Shown piece by piece: positions 1 through 8,168 of a DNA stretch of 32,722 nucleotides (position 1 is its first letter; every line of letters begins with the position of its first letter). Source of the stretch: a bacterium (GTDB lineage: Bacteria; Acidobacteriota; HRBIN11; JAKEFK01). The notes under the pieces were generated by a model that saw nothing but the letters and a program-made list of their open reading frames with translations, ran no database searches and was not told the DNA's origin. The stretch covers positions 1 through 32,722 of the forward strand of contig JAKEFK010000390.1 of assembly GCA_022616075.1 (NCBI GenBank), read 5' to 3'. Both the position numbers and the translations under genes were made by a program.

Positions 1-911
1 GCGGAACGTACTTCCGTTGCAAGATGAACCAGAGGGGATACACCGGTCATAATGGAACTGATAGCAGGAAGAGTCCATGGCCCTTCAGAAACGGCATTCT
101 GGAACAAAACCCCGTCTTTCGCCAGCTGGTCAATGTTGGATGTAGGCCGAGTATTCTTGTTGTAGGCTGAGATAGCATCGAAACGCAGCGTATCAACAGT
201 AATCAGCAAAACATGCTTAATTTTATGAGTCTTTCGGCTTTTGTTTAGAGCAGACCTTTGGGAAGATTGAAACCTGACAACAATGGGACATAGGAAGACC
301 AGCGCTGCTAGAAAATAGAGACTGCGTACTGGAAAAGTGGTCTTGCGAAAGCGGTGGAAGATCCAGATTGTGAACAAGAGTAGCGCAAGGGTAACCGGGA
401 GCTGGATTCGTCTTTCTAACGTAGTCACGGTAAGAAAAATCTCTCCCATCAGAAAAGGAAAGGCAATGGCAAAAGCTGCGATTGCCGGCATCGGCTCGGA
501 CCTCTTTAGAAAGTGTTCAACGGTGAAGTAGACCGAAATGGAAGCGATAAGAATCAAGAGATATGAAAGACTGAGTTGAAACAGTTTTGGTTCTATATAA
601 GCAGTGATCGATAACCATAAGGACATCACAAGGAAACCAAAACCGACCAAAAATGCGAGAGAAACAGCTAATGCCACTCTCTGCAGCTTGAAAACTCGTA
701 TGAGGATCTGTCCGATGCTGTAATACGAGATCATATAGACAGCGAAAACAACACCCGTTGTCAGCGCAAGCGGTGTAAGAAAAATAGAAGTCTCAGGATT
801 TTTTTGACCAGTTCGATTCAACGAGAGAAGGACATCCCAAAAACCGACAGAAATACTTAAACTCATGCCGATGAGAAGCGGAGAGAAACGAAAGCCATGA
901 CCATTTGTCAT
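1..911 (-). CDS. Membrane-anchored alkaline-phosphatase-fold ('sulfatase-like') enzyme, paralog C, 3' truncated by window
   Basis: An open frame runs without a stop from an ATG at 909-911 to the window edge (303 codons). Residues 1-215 are a hydrophobic region with about six membrane segments. A linker follows, then the start of the alkaline phosphatase/sulfatase fold: a metal-binding stretch LLITVDTLRFDAIS and the nucleophile stretch GPWTLPAISSIMTG. Sulfatases have C-x-P-S-R at that place; here it is T-L-P-A-I, so no formylglycine can form. The active site is therefore more like the Thr-nucleophile phosphoethanolamine and phosphoglycerol transferases (EptA, LtaS). It is closest to the paralog at 6147-8168, with visible nucleotide similarity. 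A GGA-type ribosome site lies about 8 bases before the ATG. It follows paralog A by 21 bases, probably in one operon. Substrate unknown. Confidence 0.85.
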   Translation of the reverse strand, partial: MTNGHGFRFSPLLIGMSLSISVGFWDVLLSLNRTGQKNPETSIFLTPLALTTGVVFAVYMISYYSIGQILIRVFKLQRVALAVSLAFLVGFGFLVMSLWLSITAYIEPKLFQLSLSYLLILIASISVYFTVEHFLKRSEPMPAIAAFAIAFPFLMGEIFLTVTTLERRIQLPVTLALLLFTIWIFHRFRKTTFPVRSLYFLAALVFLCPIVVRFQSSQRSALNKSRKTHKIKHVLLITVDTLRFDAISAYNKNTRPTSNIDQLAKDGVLFQNAVSEGPWTLPAISSIMTGVSPLVHLATEVRS

Positions 912-932
912 GCGCTGAATCCTATCATAGTG

Positions 933-2915
933 CTATTGTATATACCCTAAGGAACGAAGCATTTCCTCGGTTTCCTGATCCAGCTTTTTCTTTTGAGGAA
1001 TGCTGATACGATGCCGCGCTTGCAGGCGAGCAGCTGATTTCAAATTCTCCTCAAATAGATTGCGCCCTGCCTGCAGCTGTTCAGAAGAATCAGTATCAAC
1101 CGGAATCTGTTCTTGAGGATCAACCACCAAATCAAAGAGTTCCTCACGATCCGTGATGAGGTCCCTGACATACTTCGTCCCCGCATACTGGACCGATACT
1201 TTATCACCATAAAACAGCAATCCCCCGCCAACAACCGGTTCTTCCGGAACGGAACCGGCCGATGCCAGCAATTTCGAAAAAGAACCGGAAGAAAAGAGAT
1301 CCGGGTTGAATCTGATTCCGCAAAGTTCCAAAATGGTGGGAAGCAGCGCTGTAGTTGCTACACTTTGCGTAATCTTCCCCTTGAAAGGTGATCCGGGCAT
1401 TTTAACTACGAGAGGAACTCTTAGAAGCTCATTGTACAGAGTATGCGCGTGGGCAAAACTATCATGCTCCCAAAATTCTTCTCCGTGATCGCTGGTTAGG
1501 ATAATCAAAGACTGGTCGTACACGCCTTTTAGTTTCATCGTATTCATCAGCTGACCAATCTGTTCATCAACGTAACGAACTTCGCCTAAATACAGTTCCT
1601 TGATCCAAAGGCGCTCATTCTTGTCCGGCACGAAAAAGCCTAACCGGATATTTTGTATGAATGAATTTTGAAATTTTTTCCCAATCCTTCTGGGAGCGGC
1701 TTCCGGTGGTTGAAACCGCGCGGGAGGAGCATAAGGCATATGAGGATCAAAGTAGTGAAGCCAGAAAAAAAAGTGTTTGTTACTGTTCTCGTTCATCCAC
1801 CTTTCCGCCAGTCTTGTCAAGTCCGAAGTGGAAGCGTCGGTACTTCCGGACTGAGAAAGCAAAGTATTTAGCAAGAATCCTCCCAGACCCTCGATCCTTG
1901 TCCTGGGAAAGAAATCATAAGTCACAAACCCACGTGAAAGTTTCTCAACCAGATTTAGATTTCTGCCGATTGCTGAAGTATAAAATCCTGCCCTGCTCAT
2001 AAATTCGGCAAGTGTGGGGAGTTCAGGAGGCACCTGTGAATCCACCTGGACAGCGCGATGCACCAAAGGAGAAACACCTGTCATGATGGATGTAATTGCT
2101 GGAAGAGTCCAGGGAGATTCCGAAAATCCATTTTCAAAAAGAACGCCGTCTGCCGCAAGACGATAGATGTTCGGTGTGTTTTTAGCAGAAACAGCGTCCG
2201 CTCGAAGAGTATCGATCGTGATCAGCACGATTTGTTTGATCTTCTGATTTGCGTGTTGCTCTGGAACACTTTTTCTTTTCGGTTCGCGGACCAGCAATAA
2301 GGAGAGAAAGAAACCAGCGAAAATCATTGCTGTAAAACAGTACAAGGAGCGTTCAGGCAACTTCGTTTCGCGGAACCGGTAAAGCACGCCAAGAGTCAAG
2401 AGTATGATCAAAGAAGCGGCAAGAATAAGAGGTGATCGACCCAATTGTTCCGCTTTCATCACCAACCTCATTACAAGCAACTCCATCAGCACCAGTGGAA
2501 CAACGATTGCAAAAACTCTTGCGCGATTACGATTTACGTCGTTCTGTAGAATTCTTTGAGACGCGAAATAAACGGCTATGGAGCCGACCAGCACAATAAG
2601 GATAGGAACGATCAGTTGGAACGAATTGAGTCCCAGCGAACCTGGAATTGACAGACGCAACGAAGCAAGTAAAAGCGCCGGGCCCAGCAATAAAGCCAGG
2701 GAAACAGAAACAGCTTCGGCTTTCAAATTAATAAATCTGATGAAGATCAGGCCAAGTGTGTAATAAGAAACCATGTAGATCAGGAAAACAAAAATTGATG
2801 TTGTGACGATCGGCAAGAATGTATTCAGGCCGAAAACGTTGCGACTATCAGGCAAGCCAAGGTGCGCATCGATCAGCCCAACGGACAGGGCCAGGATGAT
2901 GCCCTTTTTTATCAT
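933..2915 (-). CDS. Membrane-anchored alkaline-phosphatase-fold ('sulfatase-like') enzyme, paralog A
   Basis: 660 residues. Residues 1-210 hold six or seven hydrophobic segments; residues about 226-600 are the alkaline phosphatase superfamily domain (Pfam Sulfatase type). Visible catalytic features are D235 in LITIDTLRAD, T270 in SPWTLPAITSIMTG at the nucleophile position, H392 in FDPHMPY, and D476-H477 in LTSDHGEEFWEH. The C terminus ends in EEMLRSLGYIQ, a tail shared with the paralog at 6147-8168. Thr replaces the Cys or Ser of true sulfatases and the following Arg is Ile, so the database label 'sulfatase' probably misleads; phosphodiesterase or phospho-group transferase chemistry outside the inner membrane is the better inference. 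Its ATG lies in the stop codon of the carbamoyltransferase (ATGA), implying translational coupling. No separate ribosome site is visible. Substrate not determinable. Confidence 0.9.
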   Translation of the reverse strand: MIKKGIILALSVGLIDAHLGLPDSRNVFGLNTFLPIVTTSIFVFLIYMVSYYTLGLIFIRFINLKAEAVSVSLALLLGPALLLASLRLSIPGSLGLNSFQLIVPILIVLVGSIAVYFASQRILQNDVNRNRARVFAIVVPLVLMELLVMRLVMKAEQLGRSPLILAASLIILLTLGVLYRFRETKLPERSLYCFTAMIFAGFFLSLLLVREPKRKSVPEQHANQKIKQIVLITIDTLRADAVSAKNTPNIYRLAADGVLFENGFSESPWTLPAITSIMTGVSPLVHRAVQVDSQVPPELPTLAEFMSRAGFYTSAIGRNLNLVEKLSRGFVTYDFFPRTRIEGLGGFLLNTLLSQSGSTDASTSDLTRLAERWMNENSNKHFFFWLHYFDPHMPYAPPARFQPPEAAPRRIGKKFQNSFIQNIRLGFFVPDKNERLWIKELYLGEVRYVDEQIGQLMNTMKLKGVYDQSLIILTSDHGEEFWEHDSFAHAHTLYNELLRVPLVVKMPGSPFKGKITQSVATTALLPTILELCGIRFNPDLFSSGSFSKLLASAGSVPEEPVVGGGLLFYGDKVSVQYAGTKYVRDLITDREELFDLVVDPQEQIPVDTDSSEQLQAGRNLFEENLKSAARLQARHRISIPQKKKLDQETEEMLRSLGYIQ

Positions 2916-4636
2916 GAGGCAGGGTTACTGGCGGTCTTGGTAATGCGCACGTTTCCAAGGTAAAGGACCTCAAGGGCACAGGTAAAGAATGTGCGAAGAG
3001 CATCTTCCGGAGAGCAAACAATTGGTTCGCCATTCAAATTAAAGCTTGTATTCAGTACAATGGGAACACCTGTCAACCGCTCAAATTCCTGTATAAGGGC
3101 ATAGTATCGCGGCGCTGAATCACGATCAACTGATTGTAATCGGCCTGATCCATCCACATGAACCACGGCAGGAACGAGTTCCCGTTTCTCAGGCCGAAAC
3201 ATCAATGCGCGTTCCATGAAAGGCACTTTAGTGCCGGGAGAACATTCAAACCAGTCGTACACTTTTTCTTCCAGAATTGCCGGTGCAAAAGGTCGAAAAG
3301 CTTCGCGGAACTTGATCGCGGCGTTCACAACTTGCCGGCCATCCTTGCGGCGAGGATCAAGTAAAATCGATCGATTTCCAAGCGCGCGCTGACCGAACTC
3401 CATTCGTCCTTGAAACCAGCCGATGATTTTTCCGTCCACCAGGTCTCTTGCAGCTCGCTTCGCCGGATCCTGTACGACTTCTGCTGCTGAAATCTTGAAC
3501 CTGTGCGCAATATCCAAACAACTTGCATCGGACCATTCAGGTCCCCAGAAGTTATCCTTCATTTCCTCGATAGGGCGGCTCTTTGTCCTTTGTGCATGCA
3601 ACCATAGACCTGCTCCAACAGCAGTTCCGGAATCATCGGGACAACTCGTGATAAAACTTTCGGTGAAAGGAGTGACAGATGCGATCTTTCCGTTGTATAC
3701 ACAATTCATAAAGCAACCGCCTGTGGCTACGAGCTTGTTCATTCGCGTGCGCTTATGAAGCGCGAGTAGTATCCTTGTGACCGACTCTTCAAAAACACGC
3801 TGCATGGCCGCCGCAATTCTTTCATGCCGTTCCGTAATCGGTTCTTCCTTCATTCTGGGTGCCCCGAATTGACGCACAAACTTATCGGAATACATCCTGC
3901 GATCAAAAAAGTTATGGTATTCAAAATAATCCAGCGACATTTCAAATGTGCCGTCATCCAAAATTCGAATGAGCTCGCTCATGGGCGAATGATACTCGTT
4001 ATCACCGCTGGCATAGGATGCTAAAGCCATGACTTTCCATTCATCTGAATCCGGTTGGAAACCAAGAAATTGTGTTACAGCGCCGTAGAAAAGTCCAAGC
4101 GAATGCGGGAATCGCATGTCGGAAAATTTCTCAATTTCCGTTCCCCTGCCTGCAGCGAGCAATCCGGTGTCCCGTTCTGCGCGGCCATCCAGAACAAGAA
4201 TCGCTGCGTTTTCATAAGGGCTTAAAAAGAACGCGTTGCCTATATGCGCATCGTAATGGTTGATGAAAGTGATCGGAGGACAGTTTTGCGCAGCTCCAGT
4301 GATCGTCAGCTCGTTTGCCGCGGGTGTTCCCATCAGTTGCATAAATCTCGCGGGAACCTGCATCAGATGCTCGGTTCGCCATCTGCGGGCGGTAATGTAT
4401 CCCGGCAGAATCGTTTCCAGCTCGATGCCCGGGTTCCAAGCCACGGCTATCTCATCAATGTCGTTCATTGTCATTCCTGCAAACTGCAAACATCGCTGGA
4501 TAGCCAGTGTAGGAAACACTTTGCTCTGTTTCTTTCGATCCAGCCGCTCTTCCGGAATCGCGCAGACCACCCTGCCATTGCCCACAATAGCAGCAGAGCA
4601 AATGAAAACATCGTGACAGATCCCGAGTATGTTCAT
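2912..4636 (-). CDS. Carbamoyltransferase, NodU/CmcH/TobZ family
   Basis: 574 residues, the full length for the family. The N-terminal ASKHA/Kae1-like half opens with MNILGICHDVFICSAAIV, has H127 and H131 in NHYDAHIGNAFF and the stretch ILVLDGRAERDTG, and continues to VATGGCFMNCVYNGKI near residue 310. The C-terminal half carries the hallmark GRMEFGQRALGNRSILLDPR around residues 405-430. Family members transfer a carbamoyl group from carbamoyl phosphate, through carbamoyl-adenylate, to a hydroxyl of a sugar or antibiotic; here the acceptor is most likely a sugar of the surface glycan (inference from context). It is first gene of a minus-strand operon: its TGA overlaps the ATG of the next gene by four bases. 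It diverges from the arylsulfatase across a 129-base spacer. Confidence 0.93.
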   Translation of the reverse strand: MNILGICHDVFICSAAIVGNGRVVCAIPEERLDRKKQSKVFPTLAIQRCLQFAGMTMNDIDEIAVAWNPGIELETILPGYITARRWRTEHLMQVPARFMQLMGTPAANELTITGAAQNCPPITFINHYDAHIGNAFFLSPYENAAILVLDGRAERDTGLLAAGRGTEIEKFSDMRFPHSLGLFYGAVTQFLGFQPDSDEWKVMALASYASGDNEYHSPMSELIRILDDGTFEMSLDYFEYHNFFDRRMYSDKFVRQFGAPRMKEEPITERHERIAAAMQRVFEESVTRILLALHKRTRMNKLVATGGCFMNCVYNGKIASVTPFTESFITSCPDDSGTAVGAGLWLHAQRTKSRPIEEMKDNFWGPEWSDASCLDIAHRFKISAAEVVQDPAKRAARDLVDGKIIGWFQGRMEFGQRALGNRSILLDPRRKDGRQVVNAAIKFREAFRPFAPAILEEKVYDWFECSPGTKVPFMERALMFRPEKRELVPAVVHVDGSGRLQSVDRDSAPRYYALIQEFERLTGVPIVLNTSFNLNGEPIVCSPEDALRTFFTCALEVLYLGNVRITKTASNPAS

Positions 4637-4765
4637 GGTTACTTTCGGCCGAACAAGACTGATGAGTTTACACCAACGTATAAATTCGAATCAACCGGTA
4701 CTCTACGATATTAGTAGAGTCGCAACGCTGATTTTTTTCTGGCCTGAGCGTATTATAAGAATCTT
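4637..4765. promoter_or_regulatory. Divergent intergenic region with a perfect inverted repeat
   Basis: This 129-base spacer separates the divergent starts of the carbamoyltransferase (minus) and arylsulfatase (plus), so it should hold both promoters. At 4700-4720 there is a perfect inverted repeat: ACTCTAC, a 7-base AT-rich spacer, then GTAGAGT. Its place between two starts fits an operator better than a terminator; the T-run at 4732-4738 is 11 bases away from the arm. An AT-rich TATTATAAGA at 4751-4760 resembles a -10 box, but would put the transcript start almost on the arylsulfatase ATG (a leaderless message), and no good -35 box is seen. The regulator is unknown. Confidence 0.4.
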
Positions 4766-6118
4766 ATGAAGTGTAATTGGAAGGTATGTCACCTAATTTT
4801 TCTATTTCTGTTCTTAGGTTCGATCCTTTCGGCAGCGGAGGCGAGGAAGCCGAATATTTTATTCATTTTGACCGATGATCAACGCTGGGACACTCTGGGG
4901 TGTTATGGCAATGACGTCATACGAACGCCGAATCTGGACAAGCTGGCTGCGCAGGGAGCCAGACTCGACGCCTTCTACGTCGCTCAACCGCTTTGCTGTC
5001 CCAGTAGAGCGACCTTTTTGACCGGACTTTATCCGCACCAGACGGGTATTTATACGAACGAAAAGGGAGGCGCTGATCTCCCCAAGGGATCAAAAACTGT
5101 TGCCCATTATCTAAATGAAGCAGGTTATAAAACAGGGTTCGTTGGTAAAGCCCACATTGGTGGTGATCCGCGCAAATGGGGTTTTCAGACTTGTCCGGTT
5201 TTTCTACCGGGAGGGTCCTCGCCCCACAAAAAACCCGACCTTGTTTATGTCCAAAGAGAAAAAGTACCAGGCTATATCACGACGATCTTTGCTGATGCCG
5301 CAATTAACTTTATTGAGTCAAACAAATCACAGCCCTGGTTTCTTTGGCTGGCAACGACAGCACCCCATACACCCTACATTGACGATCCTAAGTACGCCTA
5401 CGACCCTGCAAAGCTGAAACCTCCGCCAGGCTGGCCTCACCCGTTCAAATTTGAGCCGGAAATCTGGAAAAAATATTACGCCACGATCACGATGATGGAT
5501 GCTGAAGTTGGACGAGTTTTATTAAAAATCCAACAACTCGCGCTAACGGATCAAACCTTTGTTTTGATGGCGAGCGACAACGGCTACATGTTTGACAGCC
5601 ATGGCGTTGATAGCAAAAACACCTGGTTTGAAGGATCAGCGCGTGTTCCGGCGGTCGCCCGGTGGCCAAACCACATAAAAAGTGGCAGCAAAATCTCACA
5701 TCCAATTTCCAGCGTTGATTTGCTTCCGACTTTAGTGGAAATCGCCGGCGGACAACCACCAAAGAACCTTGAAGGCGTCAGCATGATTCCTTCCCTAACG
5801 AACAGAAATCCTATGCGTACAGAAATTTTCAGTGAATCCTCCAGATGGAAAATGATCAGAAAAGAATCATGGAAATACGTAATCGCTTCTAGTGGAAAGG
5901 AGCACCTATATAACCTGAAAGAAGATCCATTTGAACTGAAGGATTTGGTAAAACGAGGACTTGGCCCCCCGGCCCTGTCACAACTAGGCAGAGCAATGGA
6001 AAATTGGCTTAAACAGACGCCCTCTATACCGGGCGCGCGTATAAACAAAAAGGAAGAAGAAAAGGAGAACAAGAAGAACAAGAAGAAGCAAACGGAAGAA
6101 ACTGAAACAGAGGACTAA
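4766..6118 (+). CDS. Secreted Cys-type sulfatase (arylsulfatase A-like)
   Basis: 450 residues. Residues 1-24 form a signal peptide with a hydrophobic core and a likely cleavage near SAAEA. The sulfatase domain follows: metal ligands D37-D38 in FILTDDQRWDTLGCYGN, the formylglycine motif C77-C-P-S-R81 followed by ATFLTG, K128 and H130 in GKAHIGG, H201 in TAPHTPY, and D271-N272 in ASDNG. This full active site predicts hydrolysis of sulfate esters in the periplasm or outside, after conversion of C77 to formylglycine by a maturase not encoded here. The last 25 residues are nearly all Lys, Glu, Asn and Thr, an unusual low-complexity tail absent from the core fold. It is the only plus-strand gene in this part and sits alone between two minus-strand groups. 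Substrate is unknown; sulfotransferases in the same window suggest a sulfated glycan. Confidence 0.92.
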   Translation: MKCNWKVCHLIFLFLFLGSILSAAEARKPNILFILTDDQRWDTLGCYGNDVIRTPNLDKLAAQGARLDAFYVAQPLCCPSRATFLTGLYPHQTGIYTNEKGGADLPKGSKTVAHYLNEAGYKTGFVGKAHIGGDPRKWGFQTCPVFLPGGSSPHKKPDLVYVQREKVPGYITTIFADAAINFIESNKSQPWFLWLATTAPHTPYIDDPKYAYDPAKLKPPPGWPHPFKFEPEIWKKYYATITMMDAEVGRVLLKIQQLALTDQTFVLMASDNGYMFDSHGVDSKNTWFEGSARVPAVARWPNHIKSGSKISHPISSVDLLPTLVEIAGGQPPKNLEGVSMIPSLTNRNPMRTEIFSESSRWKMIRKESWKYVIASSGKEHLYNLKEDPFELKDLVKRGLGPPALSQLGRAMENWLKQTPSIPGARINKKEEEKENKKNKKKQTEETETED

Positions 6119-6146
6119 CTTGCCACGCGGAGTAGTCCTTCAGGCG

Positions 6147-8168
6147 TTATTGCACGTATCCGAGAGATCGAAGCATTTCCAGGTCCCCCGGCGCTAATTC
6201 TCTTTCCATCGGTCCCATAATTTTGTACCGAGACTGCAATTTTCGCGCAGCATTCTGGTTCTGTTCGAAAAGGCTTCGTGCTTCCCTTAGTTTTTCGGAC
6301 TCACTCCTAGCGATTGAAAACTGTTCAGCCGGATCCTTTACCAGATCGTAGAGTTCCTCGCGATTCGCAACAGGAGTTTGAATATACTTAATACCGCCTA
6401 ATTGTAGAGACCTCTTCTCCTCGTAATACAAAAGCCCCGCACTTACAACAGGGCCGGGATTAATAGGAAGCAGATCTGGATTCCAAAGAGACGCAAGCGA
6501 CGTCGAAGAGAAAGAATTCGGCGCAGAGCTTATATTGCAAAGTTCCAATATGGTTGGGACCACGGCCGAGGGGGCGACCAGCTGATCGATTCTACTCTTG
6601 TGAAGAGAACCGGGCAGCTTAATCACAAGCGGAACCTGAAGCACCTCGTTATAAACCGTGTGACCATGCTCAAAACTGCCATGTTCCCAAAACTCTTCAC
6701 CATGATCGCTCGTGAGCAGGATTAAGGATTCTTCGTACAGTTGATTTTCTTTTAGAAAATTGATTAGTTTTCCCACTTCATCATCAACATATTGGACCTC
6801 GGCTAAGTAGAGTTCTTTAATCCAATCTCTTTCGCTTTTTGTCGGGACGAAGAAACCGGACCGCGTTCCCCTGATAACCGACGTCTGGCACTTTTTCCCG
6901 ATCCGGGATGAAGGGCTCTTCGACAAAAGGAAACGCTCCGGCGGAGAATACGGCAGATGTGGATCGAAGTAATGCAACCACAAAAAAAAATCCTGTTTCC
7001 GGTTATTTGAAATCAACGCGCTTGCCATTTTAGTTAGCTCGGATGTTGAGACGTCGGTTCGTTGGGATTTGGGAAAAAAGCGATGCAATACATACCCTCC
7101 GACGCCACTGATTCTTGATTTTGGGAAAAAATTGTAAAACTGAAATCCCCGGAAGTGATTGGTGACGAGATGTGGATTCCGTCCGATAGCAGCAGTCTTG
7201 AAGCCAGCCTTTTTCAAGTACTCAGGTAACGTTGGAAGTCCAGATGGAAACTGAGAGTTTACTTCAGTAGTTAGATGAACCAGCGGGGAAACTCCTGTCA
7301 TAATGGAACTGACAGCGGGAAGAGTCCAGGGTGCTTCTGAAATCGCATTCTGAAACAACATTCCATCTTCCGCCAGCCTGTCAATGTTCGGTGTTGCCCG
7401 GGTCCTGTTGTTATAAGCGGACACAGCATCTGCTCTGAGTGTGTCCACGGTAATCAGAATGATGCGCTGGATTTTGTGCTTCACTGAATCATTCCTCGCA
7501 GCTTTTTCAGACCCAGAATCGCCTTGGAAGCGTATTATGAGAGGCACGATAAAAATGAGTGCCGCTAGAAAATAAAGACACCACTGAGGAAACCTTGTTT
7601 CGGACAATCGATGAAAGATCCATAGAGTTAAACAGAAAAAAAGAAAGCCGATCGGAAAAAACATTCGCCCTTCTATGAATAAACCTGCAAGAACCGTTTC
7701 TGCCATCAAGAATGGGAATGTAATAGCAAAGATTCTAATTCTGAGCGGATGCTTTGGCCTTTGCGAAAAGGATTCAGATGCGAAATACGTGGCAACGGAA
7801 GCGATCACAATAATCAGAACGGGAAGACTGAGTTGAAACGGATCGAGACCGAGAGAACCGGGAATTGATAAACGCAATGAAACCAGCAGTGCCACGGGGC
7901 CAACGAAGATAGCCAAAGAGGCTTTTACACCGTCCGCTGACAATTTGAGGATTCGTACGAGTATCTGTCCTGGACCATAGTAAGCAAACACATAAGTAAA
8001 AAACACAAAGGCCGTGGTTAAAGCCAGAGGAACAATAAAGCTCGCCACCACTTGACCTGTTCGACTTCCTCGCTCCAACAAAAAAAGAACATCCCAAAAA
8101 CCAATAGAAATACTTAATATCAGACCCACATCAAGAACTGATAAACGGGATTTAGAAGCGTTGTTCAT
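6147..8168 (-). CDS. Membrane-anchored alkaline-phosphatase-fold ('sulfatase-like') enzyme, paralog B
   Basis: 673 residues. The first 215 carry about six membrane segments, followed by a soluble alkaline phosphatase-fold domain. Key places are D242 in ILITVDTLRADAVS, T282 in APWTLPAVSSIMTG, the FDPHLPYSPP stretch, and LTSDHGEEFWEHGSFEHG. The C terminus ends EMLRSLGYVQ. As in the other two paralogs, Thr occupies the nucleophile position and the CxPSR motif is absent, so a Thr-phosphoenzyme mechanism is more likely than sulfate hydrolysis. Its ATG overlaps the stop of the upstream membrane protein (ATGA at 8165-8168), coupling the two. It ends 28 bases from the convergent end of the arylsulfatase, and no clear terminator hairpin is visible in that gap. 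Confidence 0.9.
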   Translation of the reverse strand: MNNASKSRLSVLDVGLILSISIGFWDVLFLLERGSRTGQVVASFIVPLALTTAFVFFTYVFAYYGPGQILVRILKLSADGVKASLAIFVGPVALLVSLRLSIPGSLGLDPFQLSLPVLIIVIASVATYFASESFSQRPKHPLRIRIFAITFPFLMAETVLAGLFIEGRMFFPIGFLFFCLTLWIFHRLSETRFPQWCLYFLAALIFIVPLIIRFQGDSGSEKAARNDSVKHKIQRIILITVDTLRADAVSAYNNRTRATPNIDRLAEDGMLFQNAISEAPWTLPAVSSIMTGVSPLVHLTTEVNSQFPSGLPTLPEYLKKAGFKTAAIGRNPHLVTNHFRGFQFYNFFPKSRISGVGGYVLHRFFPKSQRTDVSTSELTKMASALISNNRKQDFFLWLHYFDPHLPYSPPERFLLSKSPSSRIGKKCQTSVIRGTRSGFFVPTKSERDWIKELYLAEVQYVDDEVGKLINFLKENQLYEESLILLTSDHGEEFWEHGSFEHGHTVYNEVLQVPLVIKLPGSLHKSRIDQLVAPSAVVPTILELCNISSAPNSFSSTSLASLWNPDLLPINPGPVVSAGLLYYEEKRSLQLGGIKYIQTPVANREELYDLVKDPAEQFSIARSESEKLREARSLFEQNQNAARKLQSRYKIMGPMERELAPGDLEMLRSLGYVQ

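Noticed and set aside
4244-4714. 156-codon plus-strand open frame opposite the carbamoyltransferase
   Set aside because: It lies antisense to a strongly supported gene and shows no recognisable motif or low-complexity-free domain; it is a shadow frame.
4751-4760. AT-rich TATTATAAGA as a firm promoter -10 box
   Set aside because: No matching -35 box at the right distance, and it would imply a leaderless message; kept only as a weak possibility.
5584-6081. 165-codon minus-strand open frame opposite the arylsulfatase
   Set aside because: Antisense to an intact sulfatase; its Ser/Phe-rich start merely mirrors the Lys/Glu-rich tail codons.
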